A DNA stretch of 64,000 nucleotides from Porphyra umbilicalis (GCA_002049455.2 KV919023.1:1-64000); one strand, 5' to 3'. Shown: positions 1 through 11,579, counted from the first letter of the stretch. Notes: a model not told the origin generated them from the sequence alone. Made by a program: numbers and translations.

Positions 1-99
1 CGGGCGGTTGGGCGAGGAGATCGTGGGCGGCGTGGTCGTGAGCGAGATGGTCGCGAAACGGGCGGTGTCGCGCGAGGCGGTGGCGGCTGATGCGCCGGC

Positions 100-610
100 G
101 GCGGGTGGGGTGGCGCTTGAAGCGGTGGCGGCCGGAGCGGTGGCGGATGGAACGGTGGCGGCCGGAGAGGCGGCCGGCGTGGCGGCGGTCGACGTGGCGG
201 CGGCCGGCGTGGCGGTGGCCGGCGTCGCGGTGGCCGGCGTGACGGTGGCTGGCGTGGCGGTGGCCGGCGGGGGGGACGACGATGTGGTGATGGCCGGTGG
301 AGGGGACGACGGCGCGGGGCACGAAGGTGGGGGGGACAACAGCGTGCCGGTGGCCAGCGTGCCGGCGGCTAGCGTGCCGGCGGCCGGCATGGCCGCGGCC
401 GGCATGGCCGCGGCCGGCATGGCCATAGCTGGCGTGGCGGTGGCCGGCGTGACGGTTGACGTCAGGGGGGAAGATGGAGTTCCGGCGGCCGGCGGGGGGA
501 CGACGGCGGGGGGGACGGCGGTGAGGGGGACGACGGTGGGGGTGACGACGGTGGGGGGGACGACGGCGGGGGGGACGACGGCGGGGGGGACGACGGCGGA
601 TGCTGCGATC
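100..610. repeat. GC-rich minisatellite
   Basis: Short GC-rich units (GTGGCGGTGGCCGGC and relatives) repeat through about 430, followed by GGGACGACGGCGGGG-type units to about 600. Read forward they give a monotonous Val-Ala-Gly then Gly-Thr-Thr polypeptide. I see no domain, start context or codon signal that would make this a gene. I read it as low-complexity tandem DNA. Confidence 0.75.
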
Positions 611-1273
611 CGCCACCGTCAGGTCCAGTATCCAGTCTCACCCCCCTCTCAAAGGGTCAAAACAGGCACACCCGTCGATTGAGAGCTCTGCGGCCGCATA
701 CCGATCATCATTGTGGGCTTTATAGAGGGCACCGATGTTAATTACAGATTCGTGATCGGTGTGCCGTCCCCCTGCCCCCCCGCCCCTCCCACGCCTAAAG
801 GTCGATTCCACGCATTAAGGCGCATGAAGAAAGATGTTTCCCTGCTGTTCCAGGCATTGCTTGGCGATGAGAAGCTACAGAACTGGTCTCTGTGGCATGG
901 GTACTCAGAGAAAAAAAAGAGGTGCTCAAAGGGTCCTGTAGAGCTGAGATACGCCTCGGTGTTTCTCTGTGCCTCGAGAATCTCCCCGTTTTCTCCGTCT
1001 CTGCCGATCTGGAACGGATCCTGACCAATTTGAGATACTGACACCGAATTATTCTACTTGAATCAGCGGTGCTACTTGAGTCGCTGTCCAGATCTTGTGC
1101 CTGGAACTCGTCTGTCTCGCGATGGAAACGAGTCCGTTCTCTTCGTGGCTGCCGGCCACAGATTGACGCCCGGCGTGCCTCCCTCCCCCTTCTGTATTTC
1201 GTTGCATCTGGCGCCACCTGATCCACGAATCCGCATCCGGCGCCTGCCTCTGATGCAATGCTGTGGTGACGCT

Positions 1274-1295
1274 GGGGGGGGGGGGGGGGGGGGGG
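1274..1295 (+). repeat. 22-nt homopolymer G run
   Basis: This is an uninterrupted run of 22 G inside the mariner element. Similar runs occur at 4958-4975, 8468-8483 and 16696-16716, and a C run at 55871-55889. They can form quadruplexes and are prone to length error. Confidence 0.9.
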
Positions 1296-1714
1296 TTTGA
1301 CGGTGGCCAGGCTGCGCGAGCAGCGGCGTGCCGTTCCCCCCTTCCCCCCCCCACCCCCCCGTACCCCCCACTGATGTATCCAGCCCGTTTCTCACTCGCC
1401 TGGGACCCCACCAGGCAGGTGTCCCCAGAACCGCCAACGGACAGGACAATCTGACGTTCTACGAGCCGTTCTGGAGGGCGGGACGCGTCCGCCCAGAGCC
1501 CTGCAATCGCGTGTCAACTGCCTCCTCAGGGCTTGGGCAGGCGCAATCCGCCGCACGCGTCGCACGAACAAAACCTTCGTGCCAAATTGACAGCCCTGGG
1601 CGAAGCATGGATTTGGTTGGTTGTATGAAATGGACGCTTCTACAACTGCGCTTCACATAAAAGCTATTGTAGCATACCAATTGTGACAGAGAACAATGCA
1701 AACAAGATTCAAGT

Positions 1715-3315
1715 TCACTCGTCATCTGACATCGCCATGTCGTCCCCATCCGAGCCCGAATAGGGTTCGGAATTGAGCTCATCCTCCTCCAGTCCCCCAG
1801 CCTCCTCCACAGCCTCCTCAAAAGCAGCCTCCACCTCTTCGAGCATCACCCCAACGTCGCGGTACCACTCCTCCATCTTGATGGCATGGTCCTCGTAGCG
1901 GCACCAGACGTCTGCGGTGATCTGGGCAAACTCGGTGTCTACCAACGCTTTGAGCGCCGCCATAGTGAAACCTAAATTGGCGCGTTTCAGGGCCATCTTG
2001 ACGGTCCCCCAAACCATCTCAATCGGATTCAGTTCCGGATGGGCGACGGGTGAAATCAGGATCTTGACGTTGAAGCGCCGTGCGAGATCTTGAACCTGGT
2101 ACCGTGGAGCCGGTCGATGCTTATCTGTTGCCGCCTTTATATCCGCCTTAGTTTTCAGCTGCCGCCAATCTTGGGATAACCAGGAAGGCGGCACTGCATC
2201 GTGGCGTACGACCCACTCTGCAAATTCCGCCTTCTTCATCTTAGTCGTAGCTGGGCGCGCATCATCCGTCAGCGTTAAGTGGTAGGGCGCCCGATCAATC
2301 ACAAGTACGCCGTCCGAGATCTTGGGGAAGACATCATCCTCTAGCCATTTCAGCCAGGTAGGTCCGTTCATCTCCTTGTGGTAGTCACCCGTACTGTTTT
2401 TCCCGACAAATGAGAGGCCAGCACCTTGCAGCAAGCCCGACTCTCGCGAGCCGACGTGGGCGATGATGATACGCCCGCCCTTCCCCGACGGCTGGTCCAA
2501 TCGTGAGCGCAGGTTCCCGTCGTTCCAGCTACGGTAGACCGACATGTTTTTGTTGGCCCACGTTTCGTCGGTTCAGTAGATGACCTTGCCGCGCGCCCGG
2601 TACTGCCGCAGCGTATCAATGAAGTCCTCCCGCTGGCGGATCACAGATGGCTTCTCCCGTGCCACATCATAATGGTTGGGCCCCTTTGAGAAGGTGAATC
2701 CAATATCCTGCAGGGCACGAAAGAGTGTCGTGCGCGACCACAAATAGGCGCCCTGTCCACCGCCACGCGCCCCCCCCCCACGGCACTGGCCTCTCCGATG
2801 CCGACACCCGCGCTGGCGCTTGGCGAGACCCGCACCCCCGTCATCGGGCCAGCCCCGTCCTCCGCGCGTGCACCCGCGCGTGACCCTCCAGCGTCCATCG
2901 CCAAATTCTCGCCACTCTGCTCGCACCCACCAGCGCCACTCCCCGCCGCGCCCTCCTGACACGTGGTCAACACGTGCAAGGTGCTATCGAGCGTGGGCAG
3001 CATCTTGTCTCGGTACTGCTGGTAGATGGCAGCCCGGACGCGCGTGTACTCCTCCGGTGGAATGCGCCGCCGGGATTTACGGCGCTCTGGGGTCCCGGCG
3101 GGGCGCGAGCGCTCGGCAGCACCCGACGCACTCACGCGGGAAACCGTGCGCCGACTCACACCAGTTGCGACCGCCGTGCGCTCCGCAGGCTTCTTCAGTA
3201 GAATCCTCCGCGTGTCCGCCATCTCGCGCTCAAAGTGCCTCCGCACATTGCGAATGAGAATCACCGCCTCATCTGTGAGCTCTCGCACGACGCGCACGCG
3301 CGCGGTAGCAGTCAT
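1715..3315 (-). pseudogene. DDE transposase (Tc1/mariner/IS630 superfamily), disabled
   Basis: This would be the enzyme that cuts and moves the 798-4047 element. Reading leftwards from the ATG at 3315 it has an N-terminal helix-turn-helix (ERTAVATGVSRRTVSRV), then a linker, then a DDE core. The first acid is in TDETWANKN near 2565, the second in VLVIDRAPYH near 2300, and the third in HPELNPIEMVWGTVK near 2020. An acidic tail (EEVEAAFEEAVEEAGG) ends at 1715. Two lesions are visible. The frame changes around a C-run near 2771-2779, and a TGA at 2573-2575 sits where the family has Trp just before TDETW. There are 91 residues between the second Asp and the final Glu, far more than the 34-39 of classical Tc1/mariner. 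Family assignment is firm; activity is unlikely. Confidence 0.88.
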
Positions 3316-4237
3316 ACCGCGAACTGCAGCCGCGCCGACTCGGGCGGCTGCAGCCGCCGTCGCGCCATGGGAGGTCGCCACCGTACCACGAGCAGAGCGG
3401 TGCACGTGGGGAGTCATGTCGGCGGGCAGTGACCCGGCGCGTGAGGCGCGGCAGCGTACGCCCGCCAAGCCAGGCGAGAAGCGCCGTACGTCAGTCGGCC
3501 TGCTCGGATCAAAAAGGCGCCACGTTCGACTGAGTGGGACTAGAATCCGCCCTCGGATCAAAAAAAGGGCGCCACTCCCGACACACGAGCAAAGAATCAC
3601 TGCCGGACTTGTAGCCCCCCCTATCCAACTTCCGATTAATCCGGTCTGGCATCGCATGGAAATGCGCTTTTTCTCGGCTGACTACGAGCATCACCAGCCC
3701 CCCACCACCACGGCCCATGCGCTCCAGCGGCCACAAATGCCGTCCACATATCCCCGCAGTACCCATGACACGCATTTTGTCGCCAGGCCACGTCGAGTTA
3801 CAGCCTGCAGCGTCACCAGCGGGCACCTTATTGCAGAAAATGCCGTTTATTACAACGGTGGGATGCGAGAAAAAACTTCTATCTCACCAGCCGATTGTCG
3901 TAACCGCCTGAAAGTGTTTCATAAAAAAGCTGATGAAGTAAGCTCCAGGATGCGTCCATGACGAGCAAAAACGCTTAAGCCATTGCTGAGTTCTGGGGGC
4001 CGCAATATGGGTCGCGCCCATGCGCCTTAATGCGTGGAATCGACCTTTAGTCAAGACCCAGTGTTCGAGGCAGGAAACGCTCCTTTCAAGTCGAATGCGG
4101 CGGCAATATCTTCTGCAGTAGCCCTGTGATGAGAAAAAGGGCGACTGGACACAAACATTCGAAGAAAAAAGTTGCTCAGGACATGCATGTAGCGGTCGGT
4201 CATGCTGGTCACACAAACCAAAAGGATGCGAGTACTA

Positions 4238-5653
4238 TCCGTCCCCCCCCAGTTCGTGACAACTGTACCAGTTCGTGACAAATCGGGGTTGTGTGGGAAA
4301 TTCACAGTGTTTGCCCATCAGATCGCTGTCGGATTGACACTGAGAGGCACTGGAACGTTTGTAGAAACTTTTTAGAAAAGCTAGAAAAACTGGTTGGTAG
4401 CAGTGTCGCCCACCATTGTATACAATGGCGTGTACATGTACGCGCCAACTCAAGGGCTCGCGAACGATGTGACGCCCGCCCAGAAAGCGGCGCGAGGCAT
4501 CACGGGGCGTCGTCTTGAGAAGAAAAGGGCGCGCTCCTGGCAATCAAATTAGTTGATAAATACAGGTTCTGGCGACCCATCTGGTCAGTGTTGCCCTTCT
4601 TCGTCCTTCCCGACACAGGCGACGGTCCCTCTTCGATTGCTCCCATCACGTTTGCTCACCCTCAGGGCTGCGTGCTCGTCTTTCATCCTACTGGCACTCC
4701 CCCACGTCGAAGGCCGCTCAGTCTGGGGGTGCGGGCGCCTCCTCCCGCGCCGCCCCCGTCGGCGCGGGTTGCCCCACTCGTGGGACGGCCGCGGACGCGT
4801 GCGCCGGCGGCTGAATGTGGTGGTGGATATGGCGGGGGCGACGGCAGCCCCCGACGCGCCGGGGGGGGAGGGTCGTGGGGTGGGGGGGGCTGCCCCCTCC
4901 GCGGTGACGCCGCGGAGCAGCCGCTGGGGCGGGCACGGGGTGGCTGCTGGGGGTTCCGGGGGGGGGGGGGGGGGGCGGCGGCCGTGAGGGGTGGCCCGAC
5001 CCGGCCGCGGCGGCCAGCGGGGGCGGCGGGGGCGGCGGCGCGGCGGGCGGTGAGGCGGGCGGCGCCCCCCCCCCCCCCGCCCTCCCCCGCGTCTTGCGCA
5101 TCGTGGGGCGGAAGGCGTGTTGCGATGGCTGGAAAGGCATTTGGGGCGAGGCGTGGAGGGGCGGCTGGAAGTCTATTGATGGCCCCCCTTGAGCTGGTCG
5201 TGATAGGGGGGAAGGCCACGGAGAGAGACAGTATATCCGAGTCGCGGGGCGGCCTGGACGACTAAACACTCGCCGGGACTGGCCAGGATGAAGAGTATTA
5301 CACGTCTGCGCCATGTGAACCGCCCGGATTCTGCACCGCAAGTGCGCTCAAGACTGTCCTGTTCGATTGGAGAAGCGCTGTTGTGGTCGTTTTGCGTTAA
5401 ATACTGATAAGTTTTTCTCACCGCAATGTGCGAATCCAAGCCATTCTCACACGATCAGTCATTGTGTCACGAACTGGTACAGGCATTTTCTGAGGCCCTT
5501 TCTTTATGAGGTGATCGGCGGTACTGTTCTAAAACCGGAAAAGACCGCTCACCTCGTGAGATTCTCCTGAGTCCAGCCATATTTTTTTTCTTCGAAAGAG
5601 ATGAGCTGAAGTGCTCATCTGAGCAGGTTTGTCACGAACTGGGGGGGGACGGA
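4238..5653. mobile_element. Non-autonomous TA-flanked inverted-repeat element
   Basis: The left end (4238, TCCGTCCCCCCCCAGTTC...) and the right end (to 5653) are inverted copies over about 25 bp, and each is flanked outside by TA (4236-4237, 5654-5655). A motif TGTCACGAACTGG occurs in each TIR and again just inside each end (about 4269-4282 and 5465-5480), so each end has a doubled site. This could be a bipartite transposase-binding arrangement. The interior is GC-rich low-complexity DNA (about 4700-5110, with an 18-G run at 4958-4975) plus unremarkable sequence. No transposase is present. The family is inferred as Tc1/mariner-like from the TA duplication alone. Confidence 0.7.
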
Positions 5654-5655
5654 TA

Positions 5656-6104
5656 CAGCTGCGGCGAGGGGACCCCGCTCAAATGCTCACTTCCATCTGC
5701 CATGTTCAGTTGGATATCCTCAGCTTACGTCTGGCTTCCAACAGTATCGTCCCTTTGGCGAACCTCCAACAAAGAACGGCTACGGGGCAGGGGCAACGAA
5801 AAAGCGGCACCCCTCTGTCTGGGCAGGGCAAGGAAACGCGCGTTTCTAGCCGAAGCCGGCGAGAAGAGAGCTCCGCCATTGGATCAACATCCACGGTTGA
5901 TTGCTGGTGGTGGCGCACCCCCCTCAAGCAGGCTATGCGAGTGGGTGCGCATTTGCTACGCGTAGCACATGGATCTGGACCAGTCAGAATCCTGCACGTT
6001 GCCTCTCAGGTTTCGAACTCGCTGTGTAAAGCCCCGACCGAGAAGAGCCACCTTGACTAGGCGTGCTCCAATCGCGTTTAGCACCAGGTGCGGCACCCCC
6101 CCCC
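5656..6104. other. Intergenic, nothing recognised
   Basis: This spacer lies between two inverted-repeat elements. It has short ORFs on both strands but no domain, repeat or regulatory signal I can support. Confidence 0.5.
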
Positions 6105-6160
6105 TACGGGAAATGCCGGATCAAAAAAGCACGATCTCTTAGGGTTCGGAAAGCTCGATA

Positions 6161-6361
6161 CAGTCGATATCCGCTTATGTATCACCCCCACGCACGCACA
6201 GCCATGCAGGAAAAGGTGGGCTACAAACGTCCGCGCCGCGACCAGAAATAACTTCTCTCCTGCTCCACAGTGGCAGAAGGGCCGATTCTGGACATGATTG
6301 CTCTCCCAGTTTTATGACAGGGTGTCATATAACCGGAGCGCATATAAGCGGATATTGACTG
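6161..6361. mobile_element. 201-bp MITE, TA duplication
   Basis: The inverted termini start CAGTCGATATCCGCTTA on the left and CAGTCAATATCCGCTTA on the complementary right end. TA is duplicated outside (6159-6160, 6362-6363). The CAGT start, TA target and small size fit a Stowaway/mariner-type MITE nested in the 6107-7803 element. Confidence 0.75.
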
Positions 6362-6639
6362 TACCCCACCAGGTTGGGAACCGGGGGTGAGACCGAGGAA
6401 GGCTCCCCATTGGTCCGATGATGGAAAAAGCACGCCAAAGGGAACTCTGGAAAGGGTCTGTGACGCACCCTGACAGATTGTGCGGCTGTCATTGATTTGA
6501 TTGCATGGCTGCTGTTGATCCTGGGACCATGACCCGACGAATAGCATGCCCCCATGAGGTCATGATGCGGCCTGGCCTCTGTGTCATGGCCAATGGAAGA
6601 CAGATACGTTTGTCGAACGTGTCACGGAAAGTTTGTATC

Positions 6640-7290
6640 TTACACTGCGTGGCGGCGCACGCTTCGCCCCCGCACCCCCCCCCCACCAGCCGGGACGCCC
6701 GCCTTCCCCCCCCTTCCTCCGCCCTGCTTGATCGCCCCCCCGGTCCCCCCCACTCCTTCCGCCCCGCCCCGCCCCGGCCTACCCCGCCTCACACCGAGCA
6801 CCCCGCTCGACCCCGTCCCGCCCCGGCCCCTCCCGGCCCAGCAACGACACGCCCTCCCTCGCCTCGCCCCGCCCCGTCCCGCCCAGCGACGCCCCGACCC
6901 ACCCCGCCCAGCTCCGTCCTGCCCAACGTCTACGAACCCCACCCCACCCCGCCCCGCCTCGCCCCACCACACCCCGCTCTACTCCACGCCGCCCTTCTCC
7001 GTCCCGACCCGCTTCGCCCAGCACCGCCCCGCCTCGCCCCGCCCCGCCGCTCCCCGCCGCGCCAAACCCGACCCCGCCCGGCAGCGCACCGCCCCGCCCT
7101 GCTCCGCGCCGCCCCACCCTGCCCAACCCCGCCCCATCCCACCCTGCAACGCCCCCGCTACCCCGCCCCACCCGGCTCTGCCCCACCCTGCCCAGTCCTG
7201 CTCTGCCTCACCCTGCGCAGTCCTGCTCTGCCCCCCCCCACCGAGCCCCGCCCCGCTCCGCTGCGCCCCGCCTCTGCAGATGCACACGCG
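6640..7290 (-). repeat. C-rich GCCCC-type tandem DNA (G-rich on minus strand)
   Basis: About 650 bp of degenerate CCCCGCCCCGCC and CCCAGC-type units. All frames read Pro/Arg/Ser or Gly/Arg/Ala monotony, so the long ORFs here are not genes. The minus strand has many GGGG clusters and could form quadruplexes. Confidence 0.8.
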
Positions 7291-7829
7291 ACGGGAAACT
7301 CATGGTGGGTGCTACATAGCTGCGCTCTTGTAGTCACGCGGACCACGGCGAGCGGGGCGCGAAGGAAGCCGTCGGCGGCGGAAGCGGACAGTTTTGAGAA
7401 CAAAGCCCTACTGAAGTTGCAGGCCGGATCGGGTGGCCAGGTCTTCGCATGCAGGGCACCTGTCCAGTAATCTACTCCGGCAGTCGGTCCGTGAAGACGG
7501 TGGTGCCAGCAGCGGCGACGAATTCATATGGGAATGGAACAGTTCTGTGTCGAGATCAGTCGCGTAAGCCACTTCCGTCGTCACGCTCTGAAACCCAGGC
7601 TACTTGAGTTGGCAGTGTGTGGCTCATGCAGGCTCATTGATTCCGAGTCGGCAGCGATTGTTGTTCATCGTGAATTCGGATCAAACCAGAGACTTCGACT
7701 AGTGCGCTCCACTGTCCAAGACACTTCGGGTAGCGGGTCAACATACGGGATTCTGATTGGCCAGCGCTCGGGATATCGTGCTTTTTTGATCCAGCATTTC
7801 CCGTAGCGCCCCCCAACACCAGGCCGACC

Positions 7830-9460
7830 AACTTGTCGGCTGCCACCGCCGTGGCGCCCACAATGCGAACGCGAAGAAGCCGACGTAAATGCGAAGGCGA
7901 GGGAGCACACGACCAGCTGGGAGACAGCGGCGTACCGCAAAGGGGCTGTGGCCTGCAATTCAGCAGGTGCGGCTACCGTACACATGGAAACAAATACACG
8001 CCCGAGAATAAGGGCGGGGAGGCTGTGCTGTGGCGAAGGACATGGACGGCGACGGTGACGGCGACGGCTGCAACCACGTCCGCCGTCCCCGCGGCAGAAT
8101 CGGCGAACACGGCGTCTGCCGTCCCGGCCACCCCAGCCACCTCCACTGCCACGCGCCGGCCCGTGACGGCGGCAACGACTGCCGGCCGCTCGGCAGTGGC
8201 AGCGGCCGCCGCCGCCACGCGTGCGGCTGCCGCAGCGGCGGCCGGGCGGCAAGAGCGCACGCTCGCATCCGCCGTCGCGCGCTTGGCGGCGGCGCAGGCT
8301 GCGGTCGCCGCCGCTTCTGCGGCCGACCGGTTGCTGTGGCTGTCGGGGGGGACGGGGGGTGGGGGAAACGACCCCGCTCGGCGCCGAAGCGTGGCAGTGT
8401 GGGGGGAGAAGGGCGGGTGTGGGGGGTGACGGCCGGGCCGGTGGCTGCGTGAGGTGTCGGTGCTGGCGGGGGGGGGGGGGGGGCGCCCCCCGTGCCCGCC
8501 GGCGGGCGTGGCGGCGGCGGGTTCGGCGGGTGCGCTTTCACCGTCGACGTCGCGGGGGGAGGGGCGCCCGTGGTCGCCGCCGCGGGCGCCGGGCCGTCGG
8601 GCGCCCAGCGCAGAGGGGCATAGACAGTGTACCTTACAGATCTGCGAATCCTCTGCAGTGGTGTGCTGCAGACTGCTTGCAGGTCTGGAAAAGTGGCCGC
8701 GTGAGCCACGAGCAGCATGATTTCCTGCACCAGAGATCGGCGGAGCAGCTCATTGTCGTGCATTTATGCAAAAAAAACGGAGGACCGGTGCTTTTCTTTC
8801 ATGGAAAGCACAGTGACGGTGCGAAAATCTTGTGCCAAAAAGTTTCAGCGTGATCCCCCGTTTTTTTTTGCCCACGATAAGCCTTTATTGTTTTTGACCT
8901 GCGGGAAATCTGCTGGTACAATGTTGCAGGTCGCTGCCGGACCCCTGTTGCAGCGCAAATTTTCTGTGCCGGGTCTGTGGAAACCTGCAACGGGACTGCA
9001 CTTGCAGCGCATGTCTTCAGCATCAAGTCTGCTGCAGAATGACGATAACGGCTTCCTATTGGTGGAAGCGAGATAACTCCGCGCCTTCTAGGAGTTATAC
9101 TAGCGTACAGCAGAAGAACAGCACGAGCTGAGCATCGTCTCAGCATTTGGATGATCCAGACAAGCAGCGAAAGAGCAGAAAACAGGCGTGCCGATCTGCC
9201 GGATATCTGTTGAGCCAGCAGGCTGCCAGCACAAAATGGCCCGACCTGCAGCCATTTGGCAGACTGTGGAGATCCTGCAACAGCCTGCAACACGGAATCA
9301 GCAGATCCGTAAGGTACTCGGTCTAAGCCCCACTGCGCATGTGGCGCACGCCTGCCGGCGGGGGGGGCGGGGGACCGCCGGCAGGCCTGCAATAACACTT
9401 TTTAATTATCAGTGCTGTACGATGTTTGGCGACACACCCGCGGTACAGTCGGCCGAGGCG
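7830..9460. repeat. Copy 1 of an Ala-rich GC repeat family, interrupted by a TIR element
   Basis: DNA at 8040-8600 and 9345-9400 is clearly related to 16320-16980. The shared order includes the GACGGCGACGG tract, a GCGGCCGCCGCCGCC tract, an element-specific CACGCTCGCATCCGC/CACGCGCTTGCGTCC site, and an AATAACACTT/AATCACACTT exit. Read forward, both copies give Ala/Thr-rich protein, such as TATAATTSAVPAAES here, but with stops in one copy. It may be a dispersed repeat or a repeat-bearing gene family; I cannot tell which. A 731-bp TIR element (8608-9338) is absent from the 16-kb copy. Confidence 0.6.
8608..9338. mobile_element. hAT-like TIR element, non-autonomous
   Basis: The left end (GCGCAGAGGGGCATAGAC at 8608) and the right end (its near-complement, ending 9338) match over about 43-45 bp, including the internal GTACCTTAC. 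A true end at CAG (8611 and 9335) would resemble hAT termini, but I do not find a clear 8-bp duplication. The paralogous repeat at 16.9 kb lacks this segment, which supports insertion. No transposase is visible. Confidence 0.6.
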
Positions 9461-11161
9461 CCGCGGGTGCGCCCGGGCGCCCACCGACGCCGCCCACACC
9501 GACGCCCCCCCCGCCCCAGCAGCGCCGCCACCTCCAATGCCGCCTGTAATCCCACTGGCCGTGGCGCAGCGGGGTGTTTCGCCCGTTACGCCACTACTGT
9601 CGGCGACTGCGCGCAGGGCGGGCGTCGGATTGCTGCAGACACTGCCGAGCGCCTCCCTCGGGGCGACGTCAACGGTGACCCAGAAGTTCCCTCGGCGCGG
9701 GGGAGCGTCTCCCCCCACCACGCTCCCCCACCCCCACACTGGCCACACGCCGCCGCCGGCCGTTGGCGGCGCCAGACCGTACGTAGCGCTCAAATAGGTC
9801 AGCGAGCTCCCCCCAGACAGTGAGTGCCACCCACCTGTCGGCGCCCGCAGCGGGGCGGCACGCCGCTGGCGGCCCACCCCGTGGTGCCGCCGGCGGGCCG
9901 CCAGCGAAGCGACGCATGCTCGTCGTGAAGAAGACGGTGCGCGCCCTCACAGAAACAGACGATTGCGACTCGGCGGACGCTGACGCTGAAGCCTGCCCGC
10001 ACTCACTCTTCTCCCGTCGCCGACACTGGCGACGCTGTGCGGTGGGCGGTGTGGATGATCGGATGATCCCACGCCTGGTAAGGGTGTGCAACCGGCGTCG
10101 GTGAGAGCAGCGCGCTCCCCGAGGCAGCGGCCACTGCTCGCTTTTTGATATATATGACGCCTGCAGCAGCGGAGATGACCACAGCGGCCGGCGTGCTGCT
10201 CCCCCTGTCCACCGACGTCGCCGCCGCTACAGGTGGCATTTCTGCAGCAGACCCCAGTGGGGCCCGCGGCCACTCCTCCAAGCCCCGCGCCGGCGGTTCC
10301 AGCCTTTGGAGGGGGCCTTCGAGATGCTGTTGAGCCCTGCGGCGGCGGTGTCCGCGTCGGCGACGGCAGCAGCGAAGGGTGCGGCGGTGGGGGTGCTAGA
10401 AACAGGTCCCAACCCCCTTTCTCCAACCTTCGGTGGCGGCTGCGGTGGGGGTGGCGGTGGCTGCACAGGTCGTGGCGGGGATACTGTCAATGTGTGCCAC
10501 CCCCCGTCGATGGCGGCAGCGGCCACACGTCGTTGCTGCCGCCGCGGCCGTGGCTGCCACGGTTGCGACCGGCGGCGGCCGCTGCCGCCGCCGCCGCCGC
10601 CATCACCCGCGCGTGGGCGGCCGTCGAGGCGGCGGTGGCGGCGGCTGGCGCGCCGCCGCCGGTCGCCGCCGCCGCCGCTGCGGCACGGACAGTGGTGGCG
10701 CCGGCCGTCGGTACCGTGCGGCTGATAGGCGCCGCCGGGCGGGTGGCGGCGGTGCTCTCTGCTCTTCTACTGCGGGTCGGACCACGCGGCGCTCTGACCC
10801 AGTCGGCGGCGCCGGTCGATTTTGCCACCCTGTCAGCTTTCGGCGTGGCGGCGACGGCGGCGGCGGCCGCTACCACCGCAAGCCGGGCGGTCGACGCGCC
10901 GCCGCCAGGGACGGCGGCCGCCGAGGCGCTCGCGGCGCCGCAGGCGGTGGCAGTGGTCTTTGCCCTCGCCGCCACCACCGCGCGCGTCACGGCGGGAGGC
11001 GCAACGGCGACCGCCACCCCGTCGCTCGCCCGACCGCCGCGACCGGGGAGGGCCGCCACCCGCGTGGTGGTGGCGGTGGCGACGACGGCAACAGCCGGAT
11101 TCATCACTGGCGGCGGTATCGAGGCGGTGTATGAAGCCACGGGCGTGCGGGCGTCGTTGGC
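9461..11161. repeat. GC-rich Ala/Arg/Gly-coding low-complexity DNA
   Basis: GCGGCGGTGG, GCCGCCGCC and similar trinucleotide-like patterns dominate, and several overlapping ORFs of 90-310 codons are open on both strands. The largest (10233-11174 forward, 10487-11140 reverse) are Ala-rich with no recognised domain. Openness in several frames at once is expected from GC-rich sequence, so I do not call genes. The Copia element begins at its right edge. Confidence 0.6.
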
Positions 11162-11579
11162 TGTTGGACTGTGATGCTCGTCGCCGACTCCACTGGCGGT
11201 TAGCGGTTGGACGATGGTCGGTGACCCTTATGGTACCCCACATGGTACATTTGCAAGACGTGGTCAAGTTGCACACATTTGTGTTGGGTCATCTTGGGGC
11301 GTTACTTTTGGCATGTTTTGGATTTGATCTTCGCTTTGCTCTAGTGGCTTTTGATTTGGTGAGTGATTCGATTTGGTGCGAGGGCGTGGGCGTCGGTGTG
11401 GGCGCGAGAGGGGGGAGCACTTGGGCCGGTGGGGACTATTTGAGAGGTGCTTTCTGTTGGGAGAGGCGGGCGAACCTTAGGACAACCAACAAAGCACGTT
11501 CGCACACACACACACAAGCTCAAGCCACTCAACCACTTCACCGTGGTCCCCCAACCCCTATCCCCACTGCGATTCAACA
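11162..11579 (+). repeat. Copia 5' LTR
   Basis: 418 bp, TG...CA bounded, identical by eye to the 3' LTR. It contains a short CA dinucleotide run near its end. A candidate primer-binding region follows directly after 11579, but I could not match it to a specific tRNA. Confidence 0.95.

Larger units (their letters stand above)
798..4047 (-). mobile_element. Tc1/mariner-superfamily DNA transposon with both ends intact
   Basis: The segment is bounded by perfect 29-bp terminal inverted repeats (798-826 and 4019-4047, starting AAGGTCGATTCCACGC). TA dinucleotides lie immediately outside both ends (796-797 and 4048-4049), the target duplication of the Tc1/mariner/IS630 superfamily. A DDE transposase of that superfamily lies inside on the minus strand. 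At 3250 bp it is longer than a classical Tc1 (about 1.6 kb). The extra length is GC-rich filler, including a 22-nt G run at 1274-1295, and the stretch between 827 and 1714 has no convincing ORF. The matching TIRs suggest a fairly recent insertion even though the transposase is disabled. Confidence 0.88.
6107..7803. mobile_element. Non-autonomous TA-flanked inverted-repeat element containing a nested element
   Basis: The ends are inverted copies of about 29 bp with one mismatch (CGGGAAATGCCGGATC at 6107; the complement ends at 7803). TA lies outside on both sides (6105-6106, 7804-7805). The interior carries a 201-bp nested TA element (6161-6361) and a long C-rich tandem block (6640-7290). No transposase is seen. 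It is another Tc1/mariner-type non-autonomous element by its ends. Confidence 0.72.

Noticed and set aside
3026-3961. 311-codon forward ORF over the transposase
   Set aside because: Shadow of the minus-strand DDE transposase with no recognisable domain.
4588-5265. 225-codon forward ORF and a 178-codon reverse ORF over the same GC-rich block
   Set aside because: Both strands are open because of Gly/Ala/Pro/Arg codon bias in low-complexity DNA lying inside a TIR element. No domain.
6505-7470. 321-codon Pro-rich forward ORF
   Set aside because: It is a translation of the C-rich tandem array; frames on both strands are equally open and purely repetitive.
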